Assembly (NCBI GenBank): GCA_027622975.1
Contig: JAQBVN010000005.1
Location: 58,175 to 122,174 of the forward strand
Direction: 5' to 3'
Source: Bacteroidota bacterium
GTDB taxonomy: Bacteria > Bacteroidota > Bacteroidia > Flavobacteriales_D > Sanyastnellaceae
Length of the DNA stretch: 64,000 nucleotides
A program made the position numbers and the translations under genes. The notes beneath the pieces are model-generated. The model was not told the origin of the DNA. It did no database searches and saw only the letters and a program-made list of their open reading frames with translations. This document shows, one piece after another, positions 17,224 through 26,422 of this stretch; position 1 is the stretch's first letter; every line of letters starts with the position of its first letter.

Positions 17224-17637
17224 ATGCAGCACACACTGGACTGGGAATACACCCCGGACTATGAATTGATTGGCATCAGTTCTTCTGTGGGGTGCCATCG
17301 ATTGGCGTGGGCTTTGAATCGACAATTTGGCTGGCAATTGAGGTGTGGAGAAGATGTGGTTGTTCCCCAAGCGAAGCGGGACGAAACCTCTCATCCGACC
17401 ATGCGTCACTCCCAGGAAGAGGAGGGGGTGCACATCACCCTTGTGTTGAATCGGGTGCCAGGCGGGATGCTCGCAAAGGGGGCTTCTGGACTTGATTTTC
17501 TCATGGCGGTGAATCACCACGAGTTGGCGGCCCATGAGATTCTCGCCGCGCTCAGGACATTGAAGGAGGTGACATTCGTGACCGTATTGGATCCAGAGGC
17601 GAGTGGAGCGATGGAGCCATTGATGGCGTTGGAATGA
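17224..17637 (+). CDS. IPExxxVDY family protein
   Basis: A 137-residue protein in the slot between rnc and pyk that in Bacteroidota is usually held by the IPExxxVDY family. The N-terminal segment YELIGISSSVGCHRLAWALNRQFGW and the late MAVNHHELAAHEILAALRTLKEV fit that family's pattern of alternating strands and a C-terminal helix. The naming tripeptide itself is not conserved in an obvious form here. No catalytic motif, signal peptide or membrane segment is seen. Function unknown; position suggests co-transcription with rnc. Confidence 0.7.
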   Translation: MQHTLDWEYTPDYELIGISSSVGCHRLAWALNRQFGWQLRCGEDVVVPQAKRDETSHPTMRHSQEEEGVHITLVLNRVPGGMLAKGASGLDFLMAVNHHELAAHEILAALRTLKEVTFVTVLDPEASGAMEPLMALE

Positions 17638-17758
17638 GGTTTTTCCGCACCTTCCGAAGCGTATTTCATGGCCAAAGGCTTGAAATAACCACTTCTACGC
17701 CCATTTTTGCACCCGGTTAGGAAATGACCCTGCCCCTCTCAACCCATATGCGCTGCAG

Positions 17759-19198
17759 ATGACGCACAAGAATTTCGTATCCAAAAGCACCAAAATTGTG
17801 GCCACCCTGGGTCCTGCTTCGTCGAATGCAGAAACCCTGGAGACGCTCATTCGAGAGGGGCTGAATGTTGCTCGAATCAACTTCTCCCATGGCTCTCACG
17901 AGGTGCATGGCCAAACCATAGAAACGGTCAGGCGTGTGGATGTGTCCCTGGGCACCTACACCGCCATTCTTGCAGATTTGCAAGGGCCCAAACTTCGGGT
18001 TGGCGACATTGACGGGGGTGAAATGCCACTTGTGGCCGGGGAGAATCTCGTGGTTCGCGTGGGCGAAGGTGTGGGTAAGGATGGGGTGGTCTACACTGAC
18101 TACGTTTCCTTTGCCAAGGATGTGACCCCGGGAGAGCGCGTGTTGATGGACGATGGAAAACTGTGCTTGCGGGTGTTGAGTACCAACGGGATTGATGCCG
18201 TGGAGTGTGAGGTGATTCACGGGGGTCCACTTCGTCCAAGGAAGGGATTGAACCTTCCTGAAACCAAAGTTTCCTTGCCTTGCATCACAGACAAGGATGC
18301 AGCAGACTTGGCTTTTGCGCTGTCCAAGGATGTCGATTGGATTGGGCTTTCTTTTGTGCGCCAGGCCTCAGACATTTTGGAATTGAAAGCTCAAATCGCT
18401 GCTGCGGGAAAACATGCCAAGGTGGTTGCCAAAATCGAGAAGCCGGAGGCTATTGAAGACCTCGAGGCAATTCTCGAAGCAACCGATGCCGTGATGGTCG
18501 CGCGCGGTGACCTCGGTGTAGAAATGCCCATGCAGCAGGTCCCTCTCTTGCAGAAGGAGATTGTCAGAAAATGCATGGAAAAAGGTCGCCCCGTGATCGT
18601 AGCGACCCAGATGCTTGAGAGCATGATCGAGTCTCCCACGCCGACAAGGGCTGAGGTGAACGATGTTGCGAATGCCGTGCTCGACGGCGCAGATGCGGTG
18701 ATGTTGAGTGGAGAAACGAGCGTTGGGAAGTACCCTGTGGAAGCCGTTGCTGCCATGCGTAAGGTCATTGAGAACATCGAGGAACAGGGCGAAGTGGAAT
18801 ATCCGGAGCGTCCACCGTTGCATCCTGATGACGAACGATTCATCTCTGACAGTGTGTGTTACAACGCGTGTCGACTGGCCAGACGTGTTCATGCCGCCGC
18901 CATCGTCACCATGACCTTTTCAGGATACACGGCGATCCAAGTCAGCAGCATGCGCCCCAAGGCGAAGATTTTCATGTTCACAGCCAATCAAAGGGTGCTG
19001 TGCCAGATGAGTTTGGTTTGGGGAGTGTACGCCGTACCCTACAACAAAATGGTGTCCACGGACCACACCATCTCAGACATCAAAAGCATGTTGAAGCAGG
19101 GAGGACGGGTCCAAGATGGAGACTTTGTGATCCACTTGGCATCGATGCCAATAGCGGATGCGGGCATGACCAACATGCTCAAGCTCAGCCGAGTCTAA
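17759..19198 (+). CDS. pyk: Pyruvate kinase
   Basis: Final step of glycolysis: phosphoenolpyruvate plus ADP to pyruvate plus ATP. Recognisable landmarks are KIVATLGPAS (residues 12-21), ARINFSHG (substrate-binding Arg), the catalytic Lys segment VVAKIEKPEAI and the metal-binding VMVARGDLGVEMP, with TQMLESMIESPTPTRAEVNDVANAVLDGADAVMLSGETSVGKYP after it. Length 479 residues, usual. A 121-bp gap separates it from the IPExxxVDY gene. Three strong hairpins follow the stop codon. Confidence 0.98.
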   Translation: MTHKNFVSKSTKIVATLGPASSNAETLETLIREGLNVARINFSHGSHEVHGQTIETVRRVDVSLGTYTAILADLQGPKLRVGDIDGGEMPLVAGENLVVRVGEGVGKDGVVYTDYVSFAKDVTPGERVLMDDGKLCLRVLSTNGIDAVECEVIHGGPLRPRKGLNLPETKVSLPCITDKDAADLAFALSKDVDWIGLSFVRQASDILELKAQIAAAGKHAKVVAKIEKPEAIEDLEAILEATDAVMVARGDLGVEMPMQQVPLLQKEIVRKCMEKGRPVIVATQMLESMIESPTPTRAEVNDVANAVLDGADAVMLSGETSVGKYPVEAVAAMRKVIENIEEQGEVEYPERPPLHPDDERFISDSVCYNACRLARRVHAAAIVTMTFSGYTAIQVSSMRPKAKIFMFTANQRVLCQMSLVWGVYAVPYNKMVSTDHTISDIKSMLKQGGRVQDGDFVIHLASMPIADAGMTNMLKLSRV

Positions 19199-19202
19199 GG
19201 AA

Positions 19203-19265
19203 CTGACGGGTTCTTGTTCGTCAGGGCTCACGCCCTGCGGGTTATCTTCGCGGGCGCAGCCCGCG
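19203..19265 (+). terminator. Three consecutive perfect hairpins after pyk
   Basis: CTGACG (19203-19208) pairs with CGTCAG (19219-19224). CAGGGC (19222-19227) pairs with GCCCTG (19232-19237). CGCGGGC (19249-19255) pairs with GCCCGCG (19259-19265) across a 3-nt loop. The first two overlap and are mutually exclusive. There is no T-run after the last stem, so this may be a Rho-type or structural end signal, or a palindromic REP-like element, not a classical intrinsic terminator. Confidence 0.5.
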
Positions 19266-19322
19266 CGGTGATACCGGGAGGGAGGCGATGATTTTGATTC
19301 AATAGAGACTCCTCACGCACCC

Positions 19323-22300
19323 ATGGCGTTGAAATTTCCGGAACGCGGCCCCTTGAACCTTCCAGCCCTCACCCAGGAGTGGTTGGACGTATGGGATCGC
19401 GAAAACACTTTCCAACAGAGCATAGACAGCCGGCCCGCTGACAAGCCTTATGTGTTCTTCGAAGGCCCACCCTCCGCCAACGGAAAGCCAGGCATTCACC
19501 ACGTGATGGCGCGGGCCATCAAGGACATTTTCTGCCGATTCCAAACCCTCAAAGGACATCGTGTCGAGCGCAAAGCTGGGTGGGACACCCACGGTCTGCC
19601 CATCGAACTCGGTGTGGAGAAGGAGCTGGGCATCACCAAGGAGGACATTGGAACCAAGCTCACCGTGGAAGAATACAACGACGCCTGCCGGAACACGGTG
19701 ATGCGTTACACGTCTGAATGGAACGAGCTGACCCGTCAAATGGGGTATTGGGTGGACATGGAAGCGCCTTACGTTACGTACCATACCAAATACATGGAGT
19801 CGGTTTGGTGGCTCCTGGCCCAGTTGCATGCCAAGGGCATGCTCTACAAGGGCTACACCATCCAGCCTTACAGCCCCATGGCCGGTACTGGTTTGAGTTC
19901 GCACGAGCTCAATCAACCCGGCACGTACCGCGATGTCAAGGACACCACCATCGTGGCACAATTCCATGCTTCCAAGGAATCTCGTTCCACGTTGTTTGCG
20001 AAGATTGGATTGACCGATGACGGGTTGCCCATGGATTTTCTCGCTTGGACGACCACCCCATGGACCTTGCCGTCCAACACGGCTTTGACCGTTGGTCCTG
20101 ACATCGCGTATGCCGTGGTGAAAACCACCAATCGTTACACGGAGTCAGCGGGATACGTCATCTTGGCCGAGGCCTTGGTTGGCAAGCAGTTTGGAGATCA
20201 GAAGGCGCCAAACCACGAGGTGGTCGGGACCCTTATGGGTCGAGAATTGGTCGGCATGCGCTATGAGGCATTGCTCAATTGGGCAATGCCCATGGATGAC
20301 CCCGGCAATGCGTTCCAGGTCATTCCAGGCGATTTCGTCACCACAGAGGACGGCACGGGCATTGTGCATACGGCACCTACTTTCGGTGCGGATGACGCGC
20401 GTGTAGCCAAAGATGCCGGCGTGCCCGCCATGCTCGTCGACGATGGCACGGGTCACGGTGTTCCACTTGTGGATCTTCAGGGTCGATTCCGCGTAGGCCC
20501 CTTTGCGGGAAGGCACGTCAAAGCGGAGTACGACCTGAACGCAGGGGAGGACGACAAGCCCGTGGACGTCGAAATTGCCATCTTGTTGAAAGAACAGGGA
20601 CAAGCATTCAAGGTCGAGAAGTACGAGCACAGCTACCCGCATTGTTGGCGCACCGACAAGCCCATTTTGTACTACCCACTCGATTCTTGGTTCATTCGCG
20701 CGACAGCAGCCAAGGAACGCATGATGGCCTTGAACGACACGATCATGTGGAAGCCCGAGAGCACCGGCACAGGACGCTTTGGAAAGTGGCTTGAGAATGT
20801 GAACGACTGGAATTTGAGCCGCTCTCGTTTTTGGGGCATTCCCTTGCCCATTTGGCGAACGGAAGACGGCTCGGAAGAACGATGTGTGGGCTCCATCGAG
20901 GAACTCAAAGAGGCTTGTGGTCAGGCGGTGACAGCTGGGGTGATGTCCTCCAACCCCTTTGAGAATTTCATTCCAGGGGACATGTCCAACGCCAACTATG
21001 ACCAGATTGACCTTCACAAACACGTCGTGGATGACATCGTGCTGGTGGCCAGCGATGGACGACCCATGCGTCGAGAGTCGGACCTGATTGACGTTTGGTT
21101 TGACAGCGGCAGCATGCCCTATGCGCAGTGGCATTACCCTTTCGAGAACAGGGAGAAGATTGATGCGGGTGGCGCGTATCCAGCAGACTTCATTGCCGAA
21201 GGGGTGGACCAAACGCGTGGCTGGTTCTACACCCTGCATGCCATCGCCACGATGGTGTTTGACCAAGTGGCATACAAACGTGTGGTTTCCAATGGATTGG
21301 TTCTCGATAAGAATGGCCAAAAAATGTCGAAGCGTTTGGGCAACGCCGTGGACCCCTTCGCAACGTTGTCCACGTACGGTCCTGACGCCACCCGCTGGTA
21401 CATGATCACCAACGCCCAGCCCTGGGACAACCTGAAGTTTGATGTGGAGGGCATCGGGGAGGTGCAGCGCAAGTTTTTTGGCACCCTCCACAACACCTAC
21501 AATTTCCTCGCACTCTATGCGGGGGCGGATGGGTACCAAGGGGGCGAGGTGGATGTGCCGTATGCGAATCGACCGGAGATTGATCGTTGGATTTTGAGCC
21601 GGCTGCAGGGATTGATTGTGGAGGTTGATGCGGCCTTTGAAGCGCTTGAGCCCACCCGTGCCGGACGTGCCATTCAGGATTTTGTGGTGGACGAACTGAG
21701 CAACTGGCATGTGCGACTCAGTCGGCGCCGTTTTTGGAAGGGCGACATGAACGCAGACAAGCAAAGCGCCTACCAAACTTTGACGACCTGCTTGCGCACG
21801 GTGGCCATCCTGGCTTCTCCCATTGCCCCGTTCTACATGGACAGGTTGTACCGAGATGTGTCGGGTGTCGATGGGTCTGTGCACTTGGCCATGTTCCCAG
21901 GTGCAGATTCTGCCCAACGAGACGCATCGCTGGAAGCTCGGATGGACTTGGCGAGGCAGTTGTCATCTCAAGTGTTGAGCCTGCGCAAACGGGAAAAAAT
22001 CCGCGTTCGACAGCCCTTACGCCGCATCATGGTGCCCGTCTTGGACGACGACACAGCACGTCATCTCGAGGCCATCAGTGACCTCGTCCGCAGCGAGGTG
22101 AACGTGAAGGAAGTGGAAATACTCCGTGACGACAGTGCCTTTGTGAAAAAGGCCAAAGCGGATTTCAAGGCGCTCGGGCGAGCCATGGGCCCGCGCATGA
22201 AGTCGGTGGCTGCTGCCATTGGATCGTTGACCTCCGCGGAAGTTTCTGAGCTTGAACGACAGGGCACCCTCTCGTTGGATCCTGGAGATGGCCAAGGACC

Positions 22301-22688
22301 CATCGCATTGACCACGGAGCACGTCACCATTCAGACAGAGGACATCCCAGGATGGTTGGTTTCAAGCGAGGGTGGAGTCACTGTCGCTTTGGATGTGACC
22401 ATGGATGAGTCCTTGCGAGACGAGGGCCTTGCCCGAGAACTGGTGAATCGCGTTCAAAATTTGCGCAAGGAAGCTGGTTTGGACATCACAGACCGCATTG
22501 GGTTGTCTCTCCACGCCGGGGATGACATTCGTCGCTCACTTGAGGCCAATTTGGATTATATTCGGGCGGAAACGTTGGCCCAAAACGTGGAATGGACGCT
22601 GGAGGCGGCTGGCGAACACTTGCAGCTCGAAGAAGGTGCTTCGGTTTGGGCGCAAGTCAGCAAATCAACAGAAGAGAAGCACACCTAA
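19323..22688 (+). CDS. ileS: Isoleucyl-tRNA synthetase
   Basis: Charges tRNA-Ile. The HIGH-type motif is GIHH at residues 57-60 in GPPSANGKPGIHH, and the KMSKS loop is KMSKR at 667-671. The CP1 editing domain includes AWTTTPWTLPSNTAL. At 1121 residues, with an extended C-terminal region and the FEGPPSANG-type N-terminus, it resembles the eukaryote-like class of bacterial IleRS associated with natural mupirocin tolerance, not the E. coli class. That resistance inference comes from family knowledge and is untested here. The dksA-like gene follows after 11 bp. Confidence 0.97.
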   Translation: MALKFPERGPLNLPALTQEWLDVWDRENTFQQSIDSRPADKPYVFFEGPPSANGKPGIHHVMARAIKDIFCRFQTLKGHRVERKAGWDTHGLPIELGVEKELGITKEDIGTKLTVEEYNDACRNTVMRYTSEWNELTRQMGYWVDMEAPYVTYHTKYMESVWWLLAQLHAKGMLYKGYTIQPYSPMAGTGLSSHELNQPGTYRDVKDTTIVAQFHASKESRSTLFAKIGLTDDGLPMDFLAWTTTPWTLPSNTALTVGPDIAYAVVKTTNRYTESAGYVILAEALVGKQFGDQKAPNHEVVGTLMGRELVGMRYEALLNWAMPMDDPGNAFQVIPGDFVTTEDGTGIVHTAPTFGADDARVAKDAGVPAMLVDDGTGHGVPLVDLQGRFRVGPFAGRHVKAEYDLNAGEDDKPVDVEIAILLKEQGQAFKVEKYEHSYPHCWRTDKPILYYPLDSWFIRATAAKERMMALNDTIMWKPESTGTGRFGKWLENVNDWNLSRSRFWGIPLPIWRTEDGSEERCVGSIEELKEACGQAVTAGVMSSNPFENFIPGDMSNANYDQIDLHKHVVDDIVLVASDGRPMRRESDLIDVWFDSGSMPYAQWHYPFENREKIDAGGAYPADFIAEGVDQTRGWFYTLHAIATMVFDQVAYKRVVSNGLVLDKNGQKMSKRLGNAVDPFATLSTYGPDATRWYMITNAQPWDNLKFDVEGIGEVQRKFFGTLHNTYNFLALYAGADGYQGGEVDVPYANRPEIDRWILSRLQGLIVEVDAAFEALEPTRAGRAIQDFVVDELSNWHVRLSRRRFWKGDMNADKQSAYQTLTTCLRTVAILASPIAPFYMDRLYRDVSGVDGSVHLAMFPGADSAQRDASLEARMDLARQLSSQVLSLRKREKIRVRQPLRRIMVPVLDDDTARHLEAISDLVRSEVNVKEVEILRDDSAFVKKAKADFKALGRAMGPRMKSVAAAIGSLTSAEVSELERQGTLSLDPGDGQGPIALTTEHVTIQTEDIPGWLVSSEGGVTVALDVTMDESLRDEGLARELVNRVQNLRKEAGLDITDRIGLSLHAGDDIRRSLEANLDYIRAETLAQNVEWTLEAAGEHLQLEEGASVWAQVSKSTEEKHT

Positions 22689-22699
22689 CACTTAGAAGA

Positions 22700-23071
22700 A
22701 TGGCTGAATTGAGATATTCAGACTCGGATTTGCAGGAATTTGAGGACTTGATCAACGGAAAGCTGACCAAAGCCAAAGAGGATTTGGACCAACTTCAACG
22801 TTCCTTGTCTCACCGGGATGACAACAGCACCGAGGATACGTCTCCGACATTCAAAATGATGGAAGACGGCTCGGAGACCATGAGTCGAGAGGAGACAGCC
22901 CAATTGGCTGCTCGACAGCAGAAATTCATTCAGAACCTTGAGAACGCTTTGTTGCGCATTAAGAACAAGACGTACGGCGTGTGCCGTGTCACGGGAAAAC
23001 TCATTCCCAAGGAACGTCTGAGACTGGTGCCACATGCCACACTTTCGATCGAAGCCAAACAGCGCCAGTGA
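22700..23071 (+). CDS. TraR/DksA-family protein with degenerate zinc finger
   Basis: A 123-residue protein with an N-terminal coiled coil (about residues 8-85, with ELRYSDSDLQEFEDLINGKL and LAARQQKFIQNLENALLRI) and a C-terminal DksA-type tail (YGVCRVTGKLIPKERL...ATLSIEAK). DksA binds the RNA polymerase secondary channel and, with ppGpp, tunes initiation. Here only one of the four zinc-finger cysteines remains (in GVCRVTG), as I recall for Bacteroidota homologues. The ATG at 22700 is chosen because upstream residues overlap ileS. lspA begins with a GTG overlapping this gene's TGA. Confidence 0.88.
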   Translation: MAELRYSDSDLQEFEDLINGKLTKAKEDLDQLQRSLSHRDDNSTEDTSPTFKMMEDGSETMSREETAQLAARQQKFIQNLENALLRIKNKTYGVCRVTGKLIPKERLRLVPHATLSIEAKQRQ

Positions 23072-23676
23072 CTCTTTCTCTGTCGAAGTTGGTGTGGCGG
23101 GTGTTGGTGCCCGTGTTGGCGTTGGATCAATTCGTCAAGTTTTGGGTGAAAACCACATTCACGGTGGGGGAACAGCGTCCGTTTGTCCCAGGCATCTTGG
23201 AGCTTCAATTCATCGAAAATGAAGGGATGGCCTTTGGGTGGGCCTTGCCAGGGGTGACAGGCAAGCTCCTTCTCACCGTGTTTCGTCTGGTCGCTGCCGT
23301 GGTGATCGGTGTATACATTTCGCGTCGTGTGAAGGAGGAGGCGCCCAAAGGATTGTTGTACAGCTTGACGTTTGTGTGGGCCGGGGCACTCGGGAACATC
23401 GTTGACAGTGCTGTCTACGGTAGGATCTTTGGTCGTTCCGGATGGGGAACGCTCGCGGAATGGATGCCATCCACGGGAGGGTATGCTCCCTGGTTTCAAG
23501 GCCATGTGGTAGACATGTTCCATTTTGTCGTGACTTGGCCGATGTGGTTTCCAGCGCAATCCCTGGCGGGAAGGGAGGTTTTCCCGCCCATTTGGAACGT
23601 GGCTGACGCAGCCATTTCCGTCAGTGTGATTTGGATGCTCCTGAACCAGCGGAAGTATTTTCCTGCGGTTCGTTAG
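23068..23676 (+). CDS. lspA: Lipoprotein signal peptidase (signal peptidase II)
   Basis: Inner-membrane aspartic protease that cleaves prolipoproteins before the lipidated Cys. Catalytic Asp residues are D113 (GNIVDS) and D149 (HVVDMFHF). IENEGMAFG (residues 49-57) corresponds to the conserved N.G.AFG motif. Four hydrophobic segments are evident. Starting from the GTG at 23068, which overlaps the dksA-like stop as GTGA, gives 202 residues. It is longer than E. coli LspA because of an insert of about 35 residues between the two Asp motifs, which is usual for the phylum. The 3' end overlaps ispG on the other strand by four bases. Confidence 0.94.
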   Translation: MTLSLSKLVWRVLVPVLALDQFVKFWVKTTFTVGEQRPFVPGILELQFIENEGMAFGWALPGVTGKLLLTVFRLVAAVVIGVYISRRVKEEAPKGLLYSLTFVWAGALGNIVDSAVYGRIFGRSGWGTLAEWMPSTGGYAPWFQGHVVDMFHFVVTWPMWFPAQSLAGREVFPPIWNVADAAISVSVIWMLLNQRKYFPAVR

Positions 23677-25622
23677 GCCTCTTCTGCCGAGGCTGTCGCC
23701 TCAACCCAATCGCCATGTTCTCGGATCAGGTCAATCAAGGCGTCAACAGCTTCTGACTCAGGAACGTTTCGTCGCACGACTTCTTTTTCCTTGTACAGGG
23801 TGATTTTACCAGGTCCTGTTCCGACATAGCCGTAGTCGGCATCTGCCATCTCACCGGGGCCGTTGACGATGCAACCCATGATGCCGATTTTGACACCCTT
23901 GAGGTGGTGCGTGACTGCGCGGATTTTCGCTGTGGTTTCCTGCAGGTCAAACAGCGTCCTTCCACAGCTGGGGCAGCTGATGTACTCCGTTTTGGAAATG
24001 CGCATTCTCGCAGCTTGCAAAATGCCAAACGACAGTGCATTTCTCTTCTTGAGGGCCACAGCTGGGGCGTCAATCCACAAGCCATCTCCGAAGCCATCAA
24101 GCATGGGCCCTCCAAGGTCTGTGGCTGCCTGGAGTGTCAATCGTTCCTCGTCGATGTGCGTCCAAGTTCGACGCAACACGGCGGGCCCTTCCAAGCCCAG
24201 TGCCTCCAAGGTCATGACCGAGGCCCTGAGGTCAGCCATGGCATGAGGATGTTCGGTGTCCACAAGCCAAATCACATCTGTTCGACCATGGGCCGATTGG
24301 CGGAGTGCCTCATCGAGAACATCTCGTGTGATGCGAACCCAATGGATGACCCCTGGGGCCGGGGCAGGGCATGAGGCGATCCAAGAGGCAACGTCCCACA
24401 ATGGATGATGACGGGGTGGAATTTGTTGCAAGGACATCCAAGCATTGGCATCCATCAAGACTTGAAGGCTGCCTGGAATGTCAAAGGTCAGTGCACGTTC
24501 CCCGGTGTAGAGCCAATCACAAGCTGCATCATCCATGTTCCATTTGTCCAAGGGAACGCTGTAACGATAGCCCGCTCCGAACAGCGTGGAGGGCTCAATC
24601 TCTCCCTCCCTCATGGTGTGCACCACGACGGGGACTTGTTTTCCTCCGACGCCGCCCACTTCATGGGAGTGTCTCCGGGTGTGATGGAAGGGGTCCCACG
24701 AGGAGTCCACCGGAGGCAAGGGCGCATGGCCGCTACGGCTTGCATATCGCTCCACCAACAGCCGACCCACGGGCATTTCAGCTTCCGGATCCTCCGTCAA
24801 ACTGACGCGAACGGTATCACCCAATCCATCTTCCAAAAGGGTACCAATTCCAAGGGCACTTTTGACCCTTCCATCTTCTCCGTCGCCAGCTTCTGTCACC
24901 CCGAGGTGCAGGGGGAAATCCATGCCTTCTTCGTCCATTCGGGTTACCAGCAAGCGATAGGCCTGGACCATCACGAGTGCATTGGACGACTTCATGGAAA
25001 CGACCACATCCAAGTATTCCTCATCCACGCAGATGCGCAGGAATTCAAGGGCGCTCTCCACCATGCCCAAGGGTGTGTCGCCATATCTGCTCATGATGCG
25101 GTCCGACAACGACCCGTGGTTGGTTCCTATCCGCATGGCGCGACCCAAGGCCTTGCATTTGCGCACCAAAGGGGTGAATTTTTCACGGATCCGCTCGAGT
25201 TCAGCAGCGTAGGTTTCGTCTGTGTATTCCAGATTTTCGAATCGCTTTTTGTCCGCGTAGTTTCCTGGATTGACTCGAACTTTCTCCACAAACTCCGCGG
25301 CAATTTCTGCCGCATTGGGCGTGAAGTGAATGTCCGCGACAAGGGGCGTGAGATGGCCTTTGGCCCGCAAGGACTCCGCAATGTCTTTCAAACTTTCAGC
25401 TTCCCGCTTGCTAGGAGCAGTGATCCGCACCAATTCACACCCCACGGCAATCATCCGCTCACTTTGTGCCACGGTTGCCGCGACGTCCAAGGTGTCCGTG
25501 GTGGTCATGGATTGGACGCGGATGGGGTTGTCCCCGCCAATGCCGAGGGTTCCCACACGAACTTCACGGGTTTTGCGACGCTTGTAGTTGAAGGGGTCAG
25601 GACAGAATGAGAGGTGCTTCAT
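23673..25622 (-). CDS. ispG: 4-hydroxy-3-methylbut-2-en-1-yl diphosphate synthase (three-domain form)
   Basis: Iron-sulfur enzyme of the MEP isoprenoid pathway that converts MEcPP to HMBPP. The C-terminal [4Fe-4S] ligands are C550 and C553 (SCPSCGR) and C584 (GIMGCIVNGPGE), with E591 completing the cluster site. The N-terminal TIM barrel contains VGGDNPIRVQSM-like and RVNPGNY segments. At 649 residues it carries the additional central domain (about 270-510) seen in plants, Chlamydia and Bacteroidota, in contrast to the 370-residue E. coli form. dxs, the first pathway enzyme, is also in this window. Confidence 0.97.
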   Translation of the reverse strand: MKHLSFCPDPFNYKRRKTREVRVGTLGIGGDNPIRVQSMTTTDTLDVAATVAQSERMIAVGCELVRITAPSKREAESLKDIAESLRAKGHLTPLVADIHFTPNAAEIAAEFVEKVRVNPGNYADKKRFENLEYTDETYAAELERIREKFTPLVRKCKALGRAMRIGTNHGSLSDRIMSRYGDTPLGMVESALEFLRICVDEEYLDVVVSMKSSNALVMVQAYRLLVTRMDEEGMDFPLHLGVTEAGDGEDGRVKSALGIGTLLEDGLGDTVRVSLTEDPEAEMPVGRLLVERYASRSGHAPLPPVDSSWDPFHHTRRHSHEVGGVGGKQVPVVVHTMREGEIEPSTLFGAGYRYSVPLDKWNMDDAACDWLYTGERALTFDIPGSLQVLMDANAWMSLQQIPPRHHPLWDVASWIASCPAPAPGVIHWVRITRDVLDEALRQSAHGRTDVIWLVDTEHPHAMADLRASVMTLEALGLEGPAVLRRTWTHIDEERLTLQAATDLGGPMLDGFGDGLWIDAPAVALKKRNALSFGILQAARMRISKTEYISCPSCGRTLFDLQETTAKIRAVTHHLKGVKIGIMGCIVNGPGEMADADYGYVGTGPGKITLYKEKEVVRRNVPESEAVDALIDLIREHGDWVEATASAEEA

Positions 25623-25685
25623 GAATGCAGAATGCGATGTGAAGATAACCGCTGAGAACGACGGATGTTGACGCCCCGGGCCCTG

Positions 25686-25693
25686 TACCTTTG
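25686..25693 (+). promoter_or_regulatory. TAnnTTTG box of recO
   Basis: TACCTTTG, six bases before the recO ATG at 25700. An exact match to the Bacteroidota -7 consensus in the short gap between divergent ispG and recO. Confidence 0.55.
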
Positions 25694-25699
25694 AATTTC

Positions 25700-26422
25700 A
25701 TGGAGTCACACTCGTCACACACAGCATTGCCTGGCGTTGTCTTGGGGGGTGTGGCTTATGGTGATCGGAGCAGAATCGTCAAGGTGCTCACCCAAACTGA
25801 GGGTTTGGTGCCACTTTGGGTGGTCAATGCCAGGCAGCACAAGGCGCTGTGGCACCCCATGGCGGCGGTTGAACTGGCTGGGTTGCGGCCCGGACGGGGG
25901 CAGGGACTTTGGCAGTTTCAGGAATGCAGACGGTTTCAACCGCAGTTGAAATTGACATCTTCTCCCGCGCGAGCCGCCGTGGCATTCTTCATCGCAGAGG
26001 TGTTGTCGTCAACCCTCGAAGAACAGGCCCCAGCTCCGGAGGTGTTTGGGTTGGCATGGGACATGATTCAGGCCTTGGAGCATGAAGAAGAAGTGGGTTG
26101 GATTCACATGGTGTTCATGTCCCGTTTGGTTCAAACGCTCGGCATGATGCCCTCTGATCCCGGTCAACCAGACCTGTGGCTGTCGCTCGAGAGTGGGGAG
26201 TTTGTCCATGCTGAAGACGCCCCGCAATCGGCCATGGCCCCTGCGGTTTCTCAGGCCTTGCTGACGATTCATGGCATGGAATTTGCATCTGTTGGCAAGT
26301 TGAAATTGGACAAACAACAACGCAAAAATCTCGTCCTCGGTGCATACCAATACATCCAGCGCCAACTCGGGAAATCGCGCGAATTGAAAAGCTATGAAGT
26401 TCTGGAAACCCTTTTTGCTTGA
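25700..26422 (+). CDS. recO: DNA repair protein RecO
   Basis: Recombination mediator that helps load RecA on gapped DNA together with RecF/RecR. The N-terminal OB-fold is recognisable by LGGVAYGDRSRIVKVLTQTEGLVPLWV, followed by an acidic helical C-terminal region. Bacteroidota RecO lacks a clear zinc finger, as here. Start ATG 25700 (240 residues); a TTG three codons upstream is less likely. The 3' end overlaps the TonB receptor start by 29 bp. Confidence 0.85.
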   Translation: MESHSSHTALPGVVLGGVAYGDRSRIVKVLTQTEGLVPLWVVNARQHKALWHPMAAVELAGLRPGRGQGLWQFQECRRFQPQLKLTSSPARAAVAFFIAEVLSSTLEEQAPAPEVFGLAWDMIQALEHEEEVGWIHMVFMSRLVQTLGMMPSDPGQPDLWLSLESGEFVHAEDAPQSAMAPAVSQALLTIHGMEFASVGKLKLDKQQRKNLVLGAYQYIQRQLGKSRELKSYEVLETLFA

